A stretch of DNA of 64,000 bases from Egibacteraceae bacterium (GCA_030446745.1 JAUJMS010000016.1:1-64000); one strand, 5' to 3'. Positions 16,427 through 24,993 are shown, counted from the first letter of the stretch. Numbers and translations are program-made. Notes: a model not told the origin generated them from the letters alone.

Positions 16427-18249
16427 GGCGTCGCTCCTCGTCGCAGTGACAGAACCCGTCCCACCCGCCACAGTGCAAGGCCCACGACGCCCCAGCGCTC
16501 ACGGCGGACCGCGGCGTCGAGCACGTACATCGCGCGCGCGGCCTCCATGTGCGACCACACCAGCGGGACGTTGCCAAGGCTCTCGCCGCCGAACGGGGCG
16601 ACCTCCTCGGCGAGCAGCTCGGGCAGCGCGGCGCACATCGCGTCGGCGCGGCGGCGCGCCTCGTCGACGCGACCGACGGCGGCGAGCGCCGACACGGCCC
16701 ACCACGACGCCGGCAGGAAGGCGCCCTCGAAGCCGGCGAAGCCGTCGTCGCCGCCCGGCTCGTAGCGGTACAGAAACCGCCCGGCGCCGAGAGCGCGGAT
16801 CGTCGCGTCGACCAGGCGGGCAGCGCGCGGGTCGCGCCGGTCGAGCAGCCGGAACAGCGGCGCCATCAGCGCGGACGCGTCGGCGCCGACGCCGTCCTCG
16901 TCGTAGCTCTGGGGCAGGCCGCCGTCGTCGCGCAGCGCCGACAGCACGCGGTCACGCGCCGCCGCCCGGGCGCGCTTCCAGCGCCCGCGGCGGGTCAGCG
17001 GCCGCCAGCCGCGCGCGATCCAGATCGCGCGGTCCAGCGCCAGCCAGCGGCCGATGTCCGCCGACACCAGCCGTCGCGGCTCGCGCAGCTCCCAGATGCC
17101 GCTGGTGCGCTCCGCGGGCGCTTCGGCGCAGCGGTCGGCGATCGTGGTGACCAGGCGCCACGTCTCTTCGCGCAGCGTGCCGCCCTGCTGGAGGTACACC
17201 GACACCGCCTCGACGACCATGCCCAGCGCGTCGTACTGCACCTGCGTCGCCGCGGCGTTGCCGACCCGCACCGGCCGCGATCCGCGCCAGCCGGTGACGC
17301 CGTCGACCTCGCGCTCGGCCGGCACCGCATCGCCGCGCACGTCGCTCAGCGGGGCGTCGAGCAGCCGATCGAGTTGGCCGTGGAGGAAGCCGAGGTACTG
17401 CTCGCCGACGTCGCGGTGGCCGAGCAGCGCCGCGACCGACACCGCGAGCGACGCGTCGCGCAGCCAGGTGTAGCGGTAGTCGAACTGCCGGTCTGCGCCG
17501 GGGGCCTCCGGCAGCGACGTCGTCGGGGCGGCGATGACCGCACCGGTCGGCCGGTAGGTGCACGCCTGCAGCACCGCCAGCGCCTGCGCCGCGCGTTCGG
17601 GATGCGTCCGTGGCAACCGGGCGCGGCACCGCCCCGCGCCGGCGGCACGCGCGGCCGCGTCGCGCTGACGCAGCCGGCTGCCGACGTCGGCGGTGCGTCC
17701 CGGGTCGAACGTCACCACGCACGCCGCCGAGCGCCCCCGCGGGGGGGTGCGCCGCGGGCGCCGCGTGCGGCGGTTCTCGGGGAGCTTCGGGGCCCCGCCG
17801 ACGGCGACGACGGCGCCGCTGTTGAGCGCCGCCTCGCCGTCACCCCACACCGCCTCCGGGGCGTCGAAGCCGCCGAGCTCCAGCGCATGGACGATCTCGA
17901 GGTCGTCGTCGAGGCCGCGGACCAGGCGGATCAGCGCCGAGCCGCGACCGTCGGGGCAGCGCAGGCCGTCCCAGGTCTCGATCATTCCGCGCGGCCCGCG
18001 CAGGATGGTCCGCGCGGTCGGCCCGGCGGCGGGGCCTCGGGTCCCGACCGCCCGCACGCCGCACCAGCGCGCGCTCGCGCCGGCCGGGTCGAGCAGCGAC
18101 CACAGCACCGGCGGCGAGTCCATCGCCGGGGCGCACCACCAGTCGACCTCGCCGGTGGGCAGCAGCAGAGCGGTAGCGGAACCGTCGCCGAGCAAGCGGT
18201 GCGCGCCGATCGGCGGCCCGTCCCAGCGGGGACCGCCAGAGTCAACCAA
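16423..18249 (-). CDS. Glycoside hydrolase family 15 protein (trehalase/glucoamylase-like)
   Basis: 608 residues. The N-terminal beta-sandwich domain begins PIGAHRLLGDGSATALLLP. An (alpha/alpha)6 barrel follows with the GH15 signature FDYRYTWLRDASL, the catalytic-acid region SGIWELRE, and the second glutamate in FEGAFLPASWW. Actinobacterial members include trehalases and glucan alpha-hydrolases; the substrate cannot be fixed from sequence. There is no signal peptide, so it is cytoplasmic. A basic low-complexity insert lies near residue 160. Start TTG 18249 lies 3 bp after the VKOR-like stop. Confidence 0.9.
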   Translation of the reverse strand: MVDSGGPRWDGPPIGAHRLLGDGSATALLLPTGEVDWWCAPAMDSPPVLWSLLDPAGASARWCGVRAVGTRGPAAGPTARTILRGPRGMIETWDGLRCPDGRGSALIRLVRGLDDDLEIVHALELGGFDAPEAVWGDGEAALNSGAVVAVGGAPKLPENRRTRRPRRTPPRGRSAACVVTFDPGRTADVGSRLRQRDAAARAAGAGRCRARLPRTHPERAAQALAVLQACTYRPTGAVIAAPTTSLPEAPGADRQFDYRYTWLRDASLAVSVAALLGHRDVGEQYLGFLHGQLDRLLDAPLSDVRGDAVPAEREVDGVTGWRGSRPVRVGNAAATQVQYDALGMVVEAVSVYLQQGGTLREETWRLVTTIADRCAEAPAERTSGIWELREPRRLVSADIGRWLALDRAIWIARGWRPLTRRGRWKRARAAARDRVLSALRDDGGLPQSYDEDGVGADASALMAPLFRLLDRRDPRAARLVDATIRALGAGRFLYRYEPGGDDGFAGFEGAFLPASWWAVSALAAVGRVDEARRRADAMCAALPELLAEEVAPFGGESLGNVPLVWSHMEAARAMYVLDAAVRRERWGVVGLALWRVGRVLSLRRGATP

Positions 18250-18252
18250 CCG

Positions 18253-18837
18253 TCAGACCGAGCGCCGCAGCGCCGCGACCGCAGCGCGGGCTTCCGGCAC
18301 AACCTGCGGCACGGTCGCGAAGGTGGCGGCCGCGGTCGCGAGGCACCAGCTGCACAGCGCCTTGTGCTTGGACACCTGCTCGACGGTCAGCCCGCCCGCC
18401 CACAGCGCGTCCATCGCGACCTTCGCCGCGAGCAGCAGCGGCAGCCACGGCGAGTCGCGGTGGCGCCGTGCGCCCCCCATGGCGGCCAGCGCGGCGGTCG
18501 CGGTGTAGCTGCCGATCCCGAGCAGCGCGTCGGGCAGCTTGAACATCTGGTACGCCTCACCGGAGGCGTCGACCTTGTCGGCGTCGAGGAACCGCAACGG
18601 CGGTTCCGGCAGGTGTTTCAGGATCCCGGTCTGGTACAGCGCCACGACGCCGAGCGACGCGGCGGCCCCGAGCGACAAGCCGACGGTGCGACGCCGGCTC
18701 GTCAGGTACGGACCGCTGCCGCGACGCAGGTCGTCGCTGACGCGCTCCGCCGCGCGTGACGACGAACGGCCGAATCCGTCGGGGTTGCCGCGCGCCGCGG
18801 CCGCAGGCGGCCCACCGTTGCTCGCCGCTGTTGCCAT
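18253..18837 (-). CDS. Vitamin K epoxide reductase-like membrane protein
   Basis: 194 residues. About 50 hydrophilic residues precede four or so hydrophobic segments. The domain resembles short VKOR-family proteins (ASLGVVALYQTGILKHLPEPP). The only cysteines are the CSWC redox motif near residue 162; the loop cysteine pair of classical VKORs is absent. Such proteins reoxidise a thiol-disulfide partner with quinone. AAGGGG precedes the ATG. It is upstream of, and nearly touches, the GH15 gene, giving the run VKOR > GH15 > ASRT > fetA > fetB. Confidence 0.78.
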   Translation of the reverse strand: MATAASNGGPPAAAARGNPDGFGRSSSRAAERVSDDLRRGSGPYLTSRRRTVGLSLGAAASLGVVALYQTGILKHLPEPPLRFLDADKVDASGEAYQMFKLPDALLGIGSYTATAALAAMGGARRHRDSPWLPLLLAAKVAMDALWAGGLTVEQVSKHKALCSWCLATAAATFATVPQVVPEARAAVAALRRSV

Positions 18838-18956
18838 CGCGCGTCCCCTTGTTCAGCCCCCGGCTCGCCTACCCGCGTGAGCCGCTTCGCGAAACGGTGG
18901 ACGCCGCTGCACCTGGACGTCGTCGCGAGTGCTGAACTGCCGGGGCGGGGCTCGCG

Positions 18957-20285
18957 TCAGTCGTCGTCGGGCTCGGACGCTTCGTCGGCCTCGGCGTCAC
19001 CGCCATGCTCGATGTCCTCGTCGGCGTCGCCGTCGGTATCGCGCTCCCGACCGCTGTCCACGCCCCGGTCGTCGTCGAGCTCGTCGTCGGGCGCGTCCTC
19101 GTCGAGCTCGTCGCCGTCGGACACGTCGTCGAGTTCGTCGTCGCGGTCGCGGCCACCGTCGTCCCCGGCGTCGGGCTCGTCGATGTCGTCGATGTCGTCG
19201 TCGTCCGTCGCGTCGTCGCCGTCGCGGTCGCCGTCGTCATCGAATCCGCCGTCGTCCCCGTCGGCGTCATCGTCGCGGTCGCGGTTGCGGTGGCGGTCGC
19301 GGTCGCCGGCGTCGTCGTCGCCACCGTCGCGGTCATCGTCGCGGTCACCATCGTCGTCGCCGTCACCGTCGTCGGATCCGCGGTCGTCGTCGCGGTCGCT
19401 GTCGCCGTCGTCGAACCCGCCGTCGCGGTCATCGCCACCGTTGCGGTCGCCGTCGCGATCGCCGTCGCCGTCGGACCCACTGTCGTCCTCGCGGTCGCTG
19501 CCCCCGTCATCGCCGCGGTCGCGAGCGCGGTCGCTACGGTCATCCTCCGCGTCGTCGCCGTCGCCGGAGGGCTCGCGCGGCCCGCCGCGGTCGTCGCTTT
19601 CGCTGTCGCCGGACGACTCGTCGCTGCCGCGAACGTCCGCGACCCGCTCGTCGTCATCGCCCTGGTCGGCGGCGTCGTTCCCGCCGCGCCGCTCGCGTCG
19701 CGAACCGTCGCGATCGCCCTCGGAGGTGCGACCGTCCCCATCCGCGGGCGTCGTGGTCGGCGCGTCTCGCCGCGCGTCGGGTTCGTCGGTCGGGGCTACG
19801 GCCGAAGCGTCCGGAGAAGGAAGGTCGGGCACGATCGGCGCCGGCGGCGGGTCTGCCGGCGCGATCGCGAACGCGCGGGCGGCGTCGTCGATCCATTCCT
19901 GCACCGGGGGCGGCAGCGTCCCGGTCGCGGCCATCACGGTCAGGGTCGTCGCGCCGGCGACAGCCGCGACGGCGAGCTTGCCACCGAGGGTGCCCAGGAA
20001 CGCCGCCGCGCGTGTCGCCCATCGCGACCGGGACGGCGCTGCGCTGGCGGGCGCGGCCGCGATGCGCTGTGCCGGCGAGACGCCCTCGGCGAGGATGGCC
20101 GCAAGTGCCGGTCCCGCGACCGGCGGCGCCCCGGTCGCGTAGACGTCGCGGAGACGCGCGGCGAAGTCGGCCAGCGCAGGGTCGGCTACGGCGCCCGCTC
20201 CGGGCGTCGCGCCGAGCACCGCTTCGGCGGCCTGGTCCTGCCAGCTGCGTCGCATCTCGCCGTCTGAAACGTCTCGCCGGCTCAC
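18957..20285 (-). CDS. Membrane protein with very long Asp-rich tail, coupled to an ECF sigma factor
   Basis: 442 residues. The N-terminal part (about 1-90) is soluble, with helical segments such as DPALADFAARLRDVY. One membrane helix spans about 104-122 (KLAVAAVAGATTLTVMAATG). A Pro-rich linker leads into about 260 residues composed almost only of Asp, Gly, Arg, Ser and Glu, with recurring DGDRDGD-like units. Its start overlaps the sigma-factor stop (ATGA), so the N-terminus is likely the cytoplasmic anti-sigma part and the tail is outside. Asp-rich repeats of this kind suggest calcium or other cation binding. Function is inferred from context only. Confidence 0.75.
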   Translation of the reverse strand: MSRRDVSDGEMRRSWQDQAAEAVLGATPGAGAVADPALADFAARLRDVYATGAPPVAGPALAAILAEGVSPAQRIAAAPASAAPSRSRWATRAAAFLGTLGGKLAVAAVAGATTLTVMAATGTLPPPVQEWIDDAARAFAIAPADPPPAPIVPDLPSPDASAVAPTDEPDARRDAPTTTPADGDGRTSEGDRDGSRRERRGGNDAADQGDDDERVADVRGSDESSGDSESDDRGGPREPSGDGDDAEDDRSDRARDRGDDGGSDREDDSGSDGDGDRDGDRNGGDDRDGGFDDGDSDRDDDRGSDDGDGDDDGDRDDDRDGGDDDAGDRDRHRNRDRDDDADGDDGGFDDDGDRDGDDATDDDDIDDIDEPDAGDDGGRDRDDELDDVSDGDELDEDAPDDELDDDRGVDSGRERDTDGDADEDIEHGGDAEADEASEPDDD

Positions 20286-20869
20286 AGGGGTACGCCTTGC
20301 GAGTCCAGCGTGCGCCGCAGGCGCGCGAGCGCGCGGCGTTGCAGCGCCTTGACGGCACCGACCGACTTGCCGAGGGCGGCGGAGATCTGGGGGACGGTGA
20401 GGTCGGCCACGATCCGCAGCATCAGCACGTCGCGCTGGTCGGTGGGCAGCCCGTCGATCAGGCGCCGCAGCGACACATCGGCGATGCCGGCGAGCGCGAC
20501 GTCCTCGGCCGCCGGCGCGACGACACGGTCGGCGTGCGCCGGGGTGAGGGGTTCTGGTCGCACTCGCCGGCTGCGGCGCCGGCGGTCATCGATCACCAGG
20601 TTGTGGGCGATGGTGAACACCCACGCCCGGAACTGCTGCCCCTCACCGGTGAAGGTCTCGATACGGGTGAACGCTCGCAGGAACACCTCGTTGGCCAGAC
20701 CGTCCGGATCCTCGACGCCGGACGCGCGCAGATACCCGGCGACCGGTGGACCGAGGGCGTCGAACAGCACGCGGTACGCCCACGGCGCGTTCGCCTGTGC
20801 GGCCGCGACGACGCCGTCGAGCTCCGCGCCCAGCGACGGTGTCAGCGGCGAGCCCTCCACGGTCGCCAT
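20282..20869 (-). CDS. ECF RNA polymerase sigma factor
   Basis: 195 residues from ATG 20869; an in-frame start at 20896 would add nine. Seen: region 2 with NEVFLRAFTRIETF and FRAWVFTIAHNLVIDDRRRR, and region 4 with DVLMLRIVADLTVPQISAALGKS then VGAVKALQRRALARLRR. The stop overlaps the start of the Asp-rich membrane protein, the usual arrangement for a sigma/anti-sigma pair. Divergently transcribed is a riboswitch-controlled secreted Asp-rich protein, a plausible target. Confidence 0.92.
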   Translation of the reverse strand: MATVEGSPLTPSLGAELDGVVAAAQANAPWAYRVLFDALGPPVAGYLRASGVEDPDGLANEVFLRAFTRIETFTGEGQQFRAWVFTIAHNLVIDDRRRRSRRVRPEPLTPAHADRVVAPAAEDVALAGIADVSLRRLIDGLPTDQRDVLMLRIVADLTVPQISAALGKSVGAVKALQRRALARLRRTLDSQGVPL

Positions 20870-21007
20870 AGTGCATTGATCGGCGCAACCAGCCACCGGT
20901 TGACCTCGCTGGGTCTTTGCCAGGCTCTTTCCGACGACTTTTTCCGACGACCCGTGTCCCCGACCCGAAGCGCAACGTCTACGCGGATGTCACCGTGTCG
21001 CACCCGG

Positions 21008-21098
21008 CACGTCGACGACAACGGCAAACCCGTCGTGAGGCGGGGGCGCAAAGCCAGGGGCCTCGCATCGCGAGGCAGCCCAGTTACCGAAGGACGTG
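21008..21098 (+). promoter_or_regulatory. Cyclic di-GMP-I (GEMM) riboswitch
   Basis: The leader matches the GEMM-I aptamer in order. It has GGCAAACC (21023-21030), then a CCGTC-GTGA-GGCGG hairpin with a GNRA loop. GGGCGCAAAGCC follows (about 21043-21054), then GGCCT and a GCCTCGC-atc-GCGAGGC hairpin ending in AGGCAGCC, and finally GTTACCG (21083-21089). CACGTC at 21008 can pair with GACGTG at 21093 to close P1. The ribosome site AAGGA (21090-21094) directly abuts the aptamer, so control of translation is likely; the sign of control cannot be read. A covariance-model search would settle the assignment. Confidence 0.88.
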
Positions 21099-21101
21099 AC
21101 G

Positions 21102-21806
21102 ATGATGCTGCGCAGAAAAACCGCCGCGACGACCCTCGCGGCAACCGCCCTCGCGGCCCTGCTCGCGTTGCCGGCGGCCGCCGCCGGCGCCGACGCCGAC
21201 CGCGACGGGATGCCCAACCGGTGGGAGAGCCGCCACTCGCTCGACCCGCTGCGTGCCACCGCCGAGGGCGATCCCGACCTCGACGGCCTCGAGAACCTCG
21301 ACGAGTACACGCACGGCGGCCGACCGCGCGACGAGGACAGCGACAACGACGGCGTCGACGACGGCGACGAGCTGCGCCTCGATCTCGACGTCGACGACCG
21401 CGACGAGGACGCCGACCGCGACGGCCTCGACAACGAGGACGAGGACGACGCTCGCGAGTCGTGCCGGGCCGACGACGACGACCGTGACGCCGACGGCATC
21501 GACGACGAGGACGAGAACGAGCAGCGCCACGACGCGGACGACCGCGACGTGGACGACGACGGCCGTCCGGACCGCCGCGACGCCGACGACGACGGCGACG
21601 GCCTGCCCGACGTCGCGGACGCCGACGGTGACGACGACGGCCTGGTCGACGGCGAGGAAGACCTCGACGCCGACGGAGTCGACGCCGAGGACGAGGACGA
21701 CCACGCCGACGACCGCTGCGACACCGACCGTGAGGACGACGACGACGACGACGACGGGTTCGACGATTCGCGCGACTCGCGCGACGACGACGACAGCGAC
21801 ACCTGA
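21102..21806 (+). CDS. Secreted Asp-rich protein with thrombospondin type-3-like repeats
   Basis: 234 residues. A clear signal peptide (MMLRRK, then a hydrophobic Ala/Leu stretch ending at about residue 26) precedes DADRDGMPNRWESRHSLDP, the common opening of bacterial TSP3-like calcium-binding proteins. The remainder is short Asp-rich repeats such as DSDNDGVDDGDEL and DADGDDDGLVDGEEDL, with two single cysteines. It is probably a cation-binding surface or matrix protein. The ATG at 21102 follows AAGGA by 7 nt, immediately behind the c-di-GMP riboswitch. It diverges from the ECF/Asp-tail pair. Confidence 0.87.
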   Translation: MMLRRKTAATTLAATALAALLALPAAAAGADADRDGMPNRWESRHSLDPLRATAEGDPDLDGLENLDEYTHGGRPRDEDSDNDGVDDGDELRLDLDVDDRDEDADRDGLDNEDEDDARESCRADDDDRDADGIDDEDENEQRHDADDRDVDDDGRPDRRDADDDGDGLPDVADADGDDDGLVDGEEDLDADGVDAEDEDDHADDRCDTDREDDDDDDDGFDDSRDSRDDDDSDT

Positions 21807-21820
21807 TCACCTCCCGCCGC

Positions 21821-21865
21821 ACGCACGACGCCCCGGGGTCGCCCCAGCCCGGGGGCGTCGTGCGT
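21821..21865. terminator. Strong bidirectional hairpin
   Basis: Perfect 14-bp inverted repeat, ACGCACGACGCCCC (21821-21834) with GGGGCGTCGTGCGT (21852-21865), between the stops of two convergent genes. No T-run follows on either strand, but stem length and position support termination of both. Confidence 0.75.
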
Positions 21866-21871
21866 CTCGGC

Positions 21872-22477
21872 TCAGGCCGGGCGCCGGTGGACCGAGACCG
21901 CGTAGTCCCCGCCATCCCGGAACGGCACCCGGTCCCACGCGGCCCAGCGCTGTTCCAGCACGAGGCCGCCAGCGGCCGCGACCGCGTCGTACGTTGCGAC
22001 GTCCAGCCGACCCGCCTGCAGCTGAAAGCCGGCGACCAGTCGTCCGCCGGGGCACAGGTGGCGGGCGAGGTTCGCGACGACCGCCGCTTCCGTGCCCGGC
22101 GCGAGGAAGATCATCACGTTGCCGGCGAGCACCACCGCGTCGAAGCAACGCAGCGCACCACCGGCATCGGTGACCGCGACATCGGCGAGGTCGCCCGCGA
22201 TCCACTCGAGCCCCGGCGCCTTCGCGCGTGCAGCGGCGAGCATCGCCGGGTCGAGGTCGACGCCGACCACCTCGACGCCGCGCCGCGCCAGCTCTACCGC
22301 GACGCGCCCGGTTCCGCAGCCGGCGTCGAGCACGGACTTGACGCCGAGCGAGGCGACGAAGGTCGCTTCGCCGTGGACGTCCGCGCCGCTGCGCTCGAGC
22401 GCACGGAACCGTTCGTCGTAGGCGGCACCACGGGTGTAGTCACCGTCGAGCCAGCGATTCCGGTTGTCCTCGGTCAT
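21872..22477 (-). CDS. Class I SAM-dependent methyltransferase
   Basis: 201 residues. Seen: motif I SVLDAGCGTGRVAVELARRG, the acidic strand-2 end VGVDLDPAML, LEWIAGDLAD, and the later segment LCPGGRLVAGFQL. The substrate is unknown. The gene is complete and in frame, in contrast to the three broken methyltransferases of the accessory region. Confidence 0.87.
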   Translation of the reverse strand: MTEDNRNRWLDGDYTRGAAYDERFRALERSGADVHGEATFVASLGVKSVLDAGCGTGRVAVELARRGVEVVGVDLDPAMLAAARAKAPGLEWIAGDLADVAVTDAGGALRCFDAVVLAGNVMIFLAPGTEAAVVANLARHLCPGGRLVAGFQLQAGRLDVATYDAVAAAGGLVLEQRWAAWDRVPFRDGGDYAVSVHRRPA

Positions 22478-22514
22478 CGCGGACCGCGGGTGTCGTGCGG
22501 CACCGGCCGGCCAC

Positions 22515-23243
22515 CTACGCCGTCAGCTCGTCGAGGTACTGCGGCAGCATGCGCCGCCACGTTGGCCACTGGTGGTCCCACTGCGGGCCCCACGGGTCGA
22601 CGCGGTTGGGGACGCCCTTGCCGCCGAGCGCCTCGGCGAGCCGCCACGACTCGCCGACGTCCTCCCAGGCGCCCTCGCCCGACGCGAGGATCACGAAGCG
22701 CTGGCGCAGCCGATCCAGCTGCCGGCCCTCGATGCCGGGCACGAAGTGCAGCGGTGAGGCGAAGTACAGGGCGCCGTCCCATGCGCCCTCGAACAGGCCT
22801 TGCAGGTCGTAGGTCCCGCTCATGCCGACCGCGGCCGCGACCACCTCGGGGAAGCGGCACAGCGTCGCCACCGCGTTGAACGCCCCGATCGAGGCACCGG
22901 CGGTGATCACCGGCAGCTCGCGACCGCCGCAGTCGGCGCGGATGGCCGGGACGATCTCGTCGCGCACGCAGTGGTGGAACGCGTCGAGCAGGCGGATGCG
23001 GTAGGCGGGCGAGCCGGTCTTGGCGAGCATCGCCCGGCCGGCGACGCTGTCGCAGGAGTACAGCTTGACGCGGCCGGCCGACAGCAGCGGCTCACACGCG
23101 GCGACCAGTCCCTCGCGTTCGATCTCCTCGGCGTCGCCGCCAGCGGTCGGGTACACCATCACCGGCGCGCCCCAGCTCCCCCAACGCACGAGGCTGATCT
23201 CCTGCTCCAGCCGCTGCGAGTACCACCGCTCGTGCGCCTTCAC
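22515..23243 (-). CDS. Alpha/beta-hydrolase esterase (putative esterase family)
   Basis: 242 residues, soluble. Seen: APVMVYPTAGG near residue 27, the nucleophile elbow GASIGAF near residue 117, and a histidine in the DHQWPTW segment near the C-terminus that could complete the triad. It resembles the PF00756 esterase group (enterochelin esterase, antigen 85-like). Start GTG 23243 lies 7 bp after the stop of the damaged esterase gene upstream, with GAGGG as ribosome site, so the two were once coupled. Confidence 0.8.
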   Translation of the reverse strand: MKAHERWYSQRLEQEISLVRWGSWGAPVMVYPTAGGDAEEIEREGLVAACEPLLSAGRVKLYSCDSVAGRAMLAKTGSPAYRIRLLDAFHHCVRDEIVPAIRADCGGRELPVITAGASIGAFNAVATLCRFPEVVAAAVGMSGTYDLQGLFEGAWDGALYFASPLHFVPGIEGRQLDRLRQRFVILASGEGAWEDVGESWRLAEALGGKGVPNRVDPWGPQWDHQWPTWRRMLPQYLDELTA

Positions 23244-23250
23244 ATGGCCC

Positions 23251-24372
23251 TCACTCGTAGTACAGCTTGTGCGGTCCCGGGAAGATCCACGACAGCGCCT
23301 CGCGCAGCCGGTCGCGCCAGTTCTCTCAGTTGTGCCCGTCGCGCGCCTCCATGTAGCGCACCTGCATGCCGGCCGCCTCGAACGTGGGCACCATCGACCG
23401 GTTGCGCACGATCAGCGGCTCGTAGACGCCGCAGCTGACGTAGACGCGGTCGGCGACGCGTCGCGGGGCCGCGCGGTAGCGGTTCACGAACTTGACGACG
23501 GGGTCGAACACCGACCCGCCGCCGTGGTCGCTGCCGATGTCGGTGAACACGAACGACCCCGACTGCAGCACCAGCGCCCCGAACGTCTCGGGTAGCGCAC
23601 GGCGGTCGACAACGACGCCACGCCGCCGAAGCTCGATCCCATCAGGCAGCGACCGGTGGTCTGCCCGAGCAGCGGCAGGTCGGCCTCCAGCCGCGGGATC
23701 AGCTCCGTGACGACGTAGCGCGCGTGCGCCGCCGAGTTGGCGTACTCCACGAGCCGATCGCCGGGGTGGCTGAACGCGACGACGAGCTCGCGGACGTCGA
23801 GCCGGTGGATGAGGTTGTCGAGCACCGTCTTCATCGCCGCGCAGCCCAGGTAGTCGCCGCCGTCGTGGACGACGAGCAGCGGATAGCGGGCGGTGCGGCG
23901 GAACGGCCGGCAGGTACACGGTGACGGCGGCGTCGCGTCGCAGAGCGCGGCTGGGGACCACGAGGTCGAGCAGTTCGCCTGGGCGTGCCTCGCGATCGTG
24001 CAACGTCCAGTCGGGGACCTCGTAGCCGGCCGCATAGCACACCGAGTTGCTGCCGAACGGGTTGTGCGAACGGCGCGGGTTGAGCGGGTCATCGATGATC
24101 GCCCGGTCGTCGCCGCGGACCACCTCGAGCTGGTACTCGACGCGCGACCCCTCCGGCAGCTCGACGACGACGTACCACAGGTCCGTGCCGGCGAGCCGGC
24201 GCAGCGGCATGCGCTGTGGCAGGCCGACGATCGCGTGGGTCAGCGCGACCTCGTCCGCGTCGCCGCGATACAGGAAGGTGCAGCGCGACCCCTCGACGAT
24301 CGGGACGTCGTGGCGGGCGATGAAGCGGTCCGTCAGCGGGGTCGGTGGAGCAGACCGGCAACGTGCCGCCAC
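23251..24372 (-). pseudogene. Enterochelin esterase-like protein, two frameshifts and one nonsense change
   Basis: The intact frame would encode about 370 residues. Frame A gives the N-terminal domain (RHDVPIVEGSRCTFLY to AAVTVYLPA). Frame B gives YPLLVVHDGGDYLG through the nucleophile MGSSFGGVASLSTAVRYP. Frame A resumes at ETFGALVLQSGSF and runs to EARDGHN. There, at 23326, TGA stands where relatives have Trp (GHNW), followed in frame by ENWRDRLREALSWIF to a natural stop at 23251. Frame changes fall near 23912 and 23605, each explained by one missing base. Confidence 0.85.
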
Positions 24373-24383
24373 GCCCGGGAGCG

Positions 24384-24890
24384 TCAGCGGGCGAGCTTGG
24401 CGCGGGCAGCCTTCGCGGCCAGCCGCGCCTCGCGGCGGCTGCGGCGAACCGCCGCCCCGGCGTGTCCGGCCGCGTGGCGGCTGCGCCAGGCGAGGCCGGG
24501 CTTGCCCTCGGTGTCGACGGCGGCGAGCAGCAGCCCACCGAGCATGCTCGCGTTCTTCAGGAAGTGGATCTGCTGCTGCTGGCGTTGCGCCGGGTCTTCG
24601 TACTCCCAGAAGCGGTGGCCGGCCATGGTCGTCGGGACGAGGCTCACCGCGAGCGCCAGCGCCGACAGCCGCGGCACGCGGCCGAACGCGAACATCGTGC
24701 CCGCGACGAGCTGGACGCCGCCGTTGACCTTGACCAGCAGCTCGCTGTCCTGCTCGCGCAGTCCGGGAATCTGCCTGGTGACCTTGTCCGCCGCCGGTGC
24801 CTTCGCGGCCGGGTCGCCCAGCGCGTCGACACCGCCGGCGATGAACATCGCGGCGACCAGGGGGCGGGCGATGCGTCGGGGCAGGCTCAT
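24384..24890 (-). CDS. DoxX family membrane protein
   Basis: 168 residues with about four hydrophobic segments: RPLVAAMFIAGGVDAL at the N-terminus, LLVKVNGGVQLVAGTMFAFG, LSALALAVSLVPTTMAGHRFW and the final SMLGGLLLAAVDTEGKPGL. These match the DoxX/SURF4-like family. A basic, Ala/Arg-rich tail follows. Function is unknown; some members take part in thiol or redox stress. ATG at 24890. Confidence 0.85.
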   Translation of the reverse strand: MSLPRRIARPLVAAMFIAGGVDALGDPAAKAPAADKVTRQIPGLREQDSELLVKVNGGVQLVAGTMFAFGRVPRLSALALAVSLVPTTMAGHRFWEYEDPAQRQQQQIHFLKNASMLGGLLLAAVDTEGKPGLAWRSRHAAGHAGAAVRRSRREARLAAKAARAKLAR

Positions 24891-24993
24891 GGGTCTTTCG
24901 CTACCGCGCGACGGCCCAACTCAACCCTTGGCGTAAGCCGTGCGGTCGCGCGCGATCACCGTCGTGCCCGACGACCGCCCTACGGTGGGCGCC

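Noticed and set aside
19005-20267. 420-codon Val/Ala-rich frame on the plus strand
   Set aside because: It is the complement of GAC/GAT-rich codons in the Asp-tail gene; the Val repeat pattern (GTC) is a direct mirror of Asp and shows no independent coding signal.
18957-21806. RTX-type calcium repeats
   Set aside because: Neither Asp-rich protein shows the nonapeptide GGxGxDxUx pattern; TSP3-like or simple acidic repeats fit better.
21253-22173. 306-codon Thr/Arg-rich frame over the secreted Asp-rich gene
   Set aside because: Shifted frame of GAC repeats (ACG, CGA); no start context; the riboswitch and ribosome site point to the other frame.
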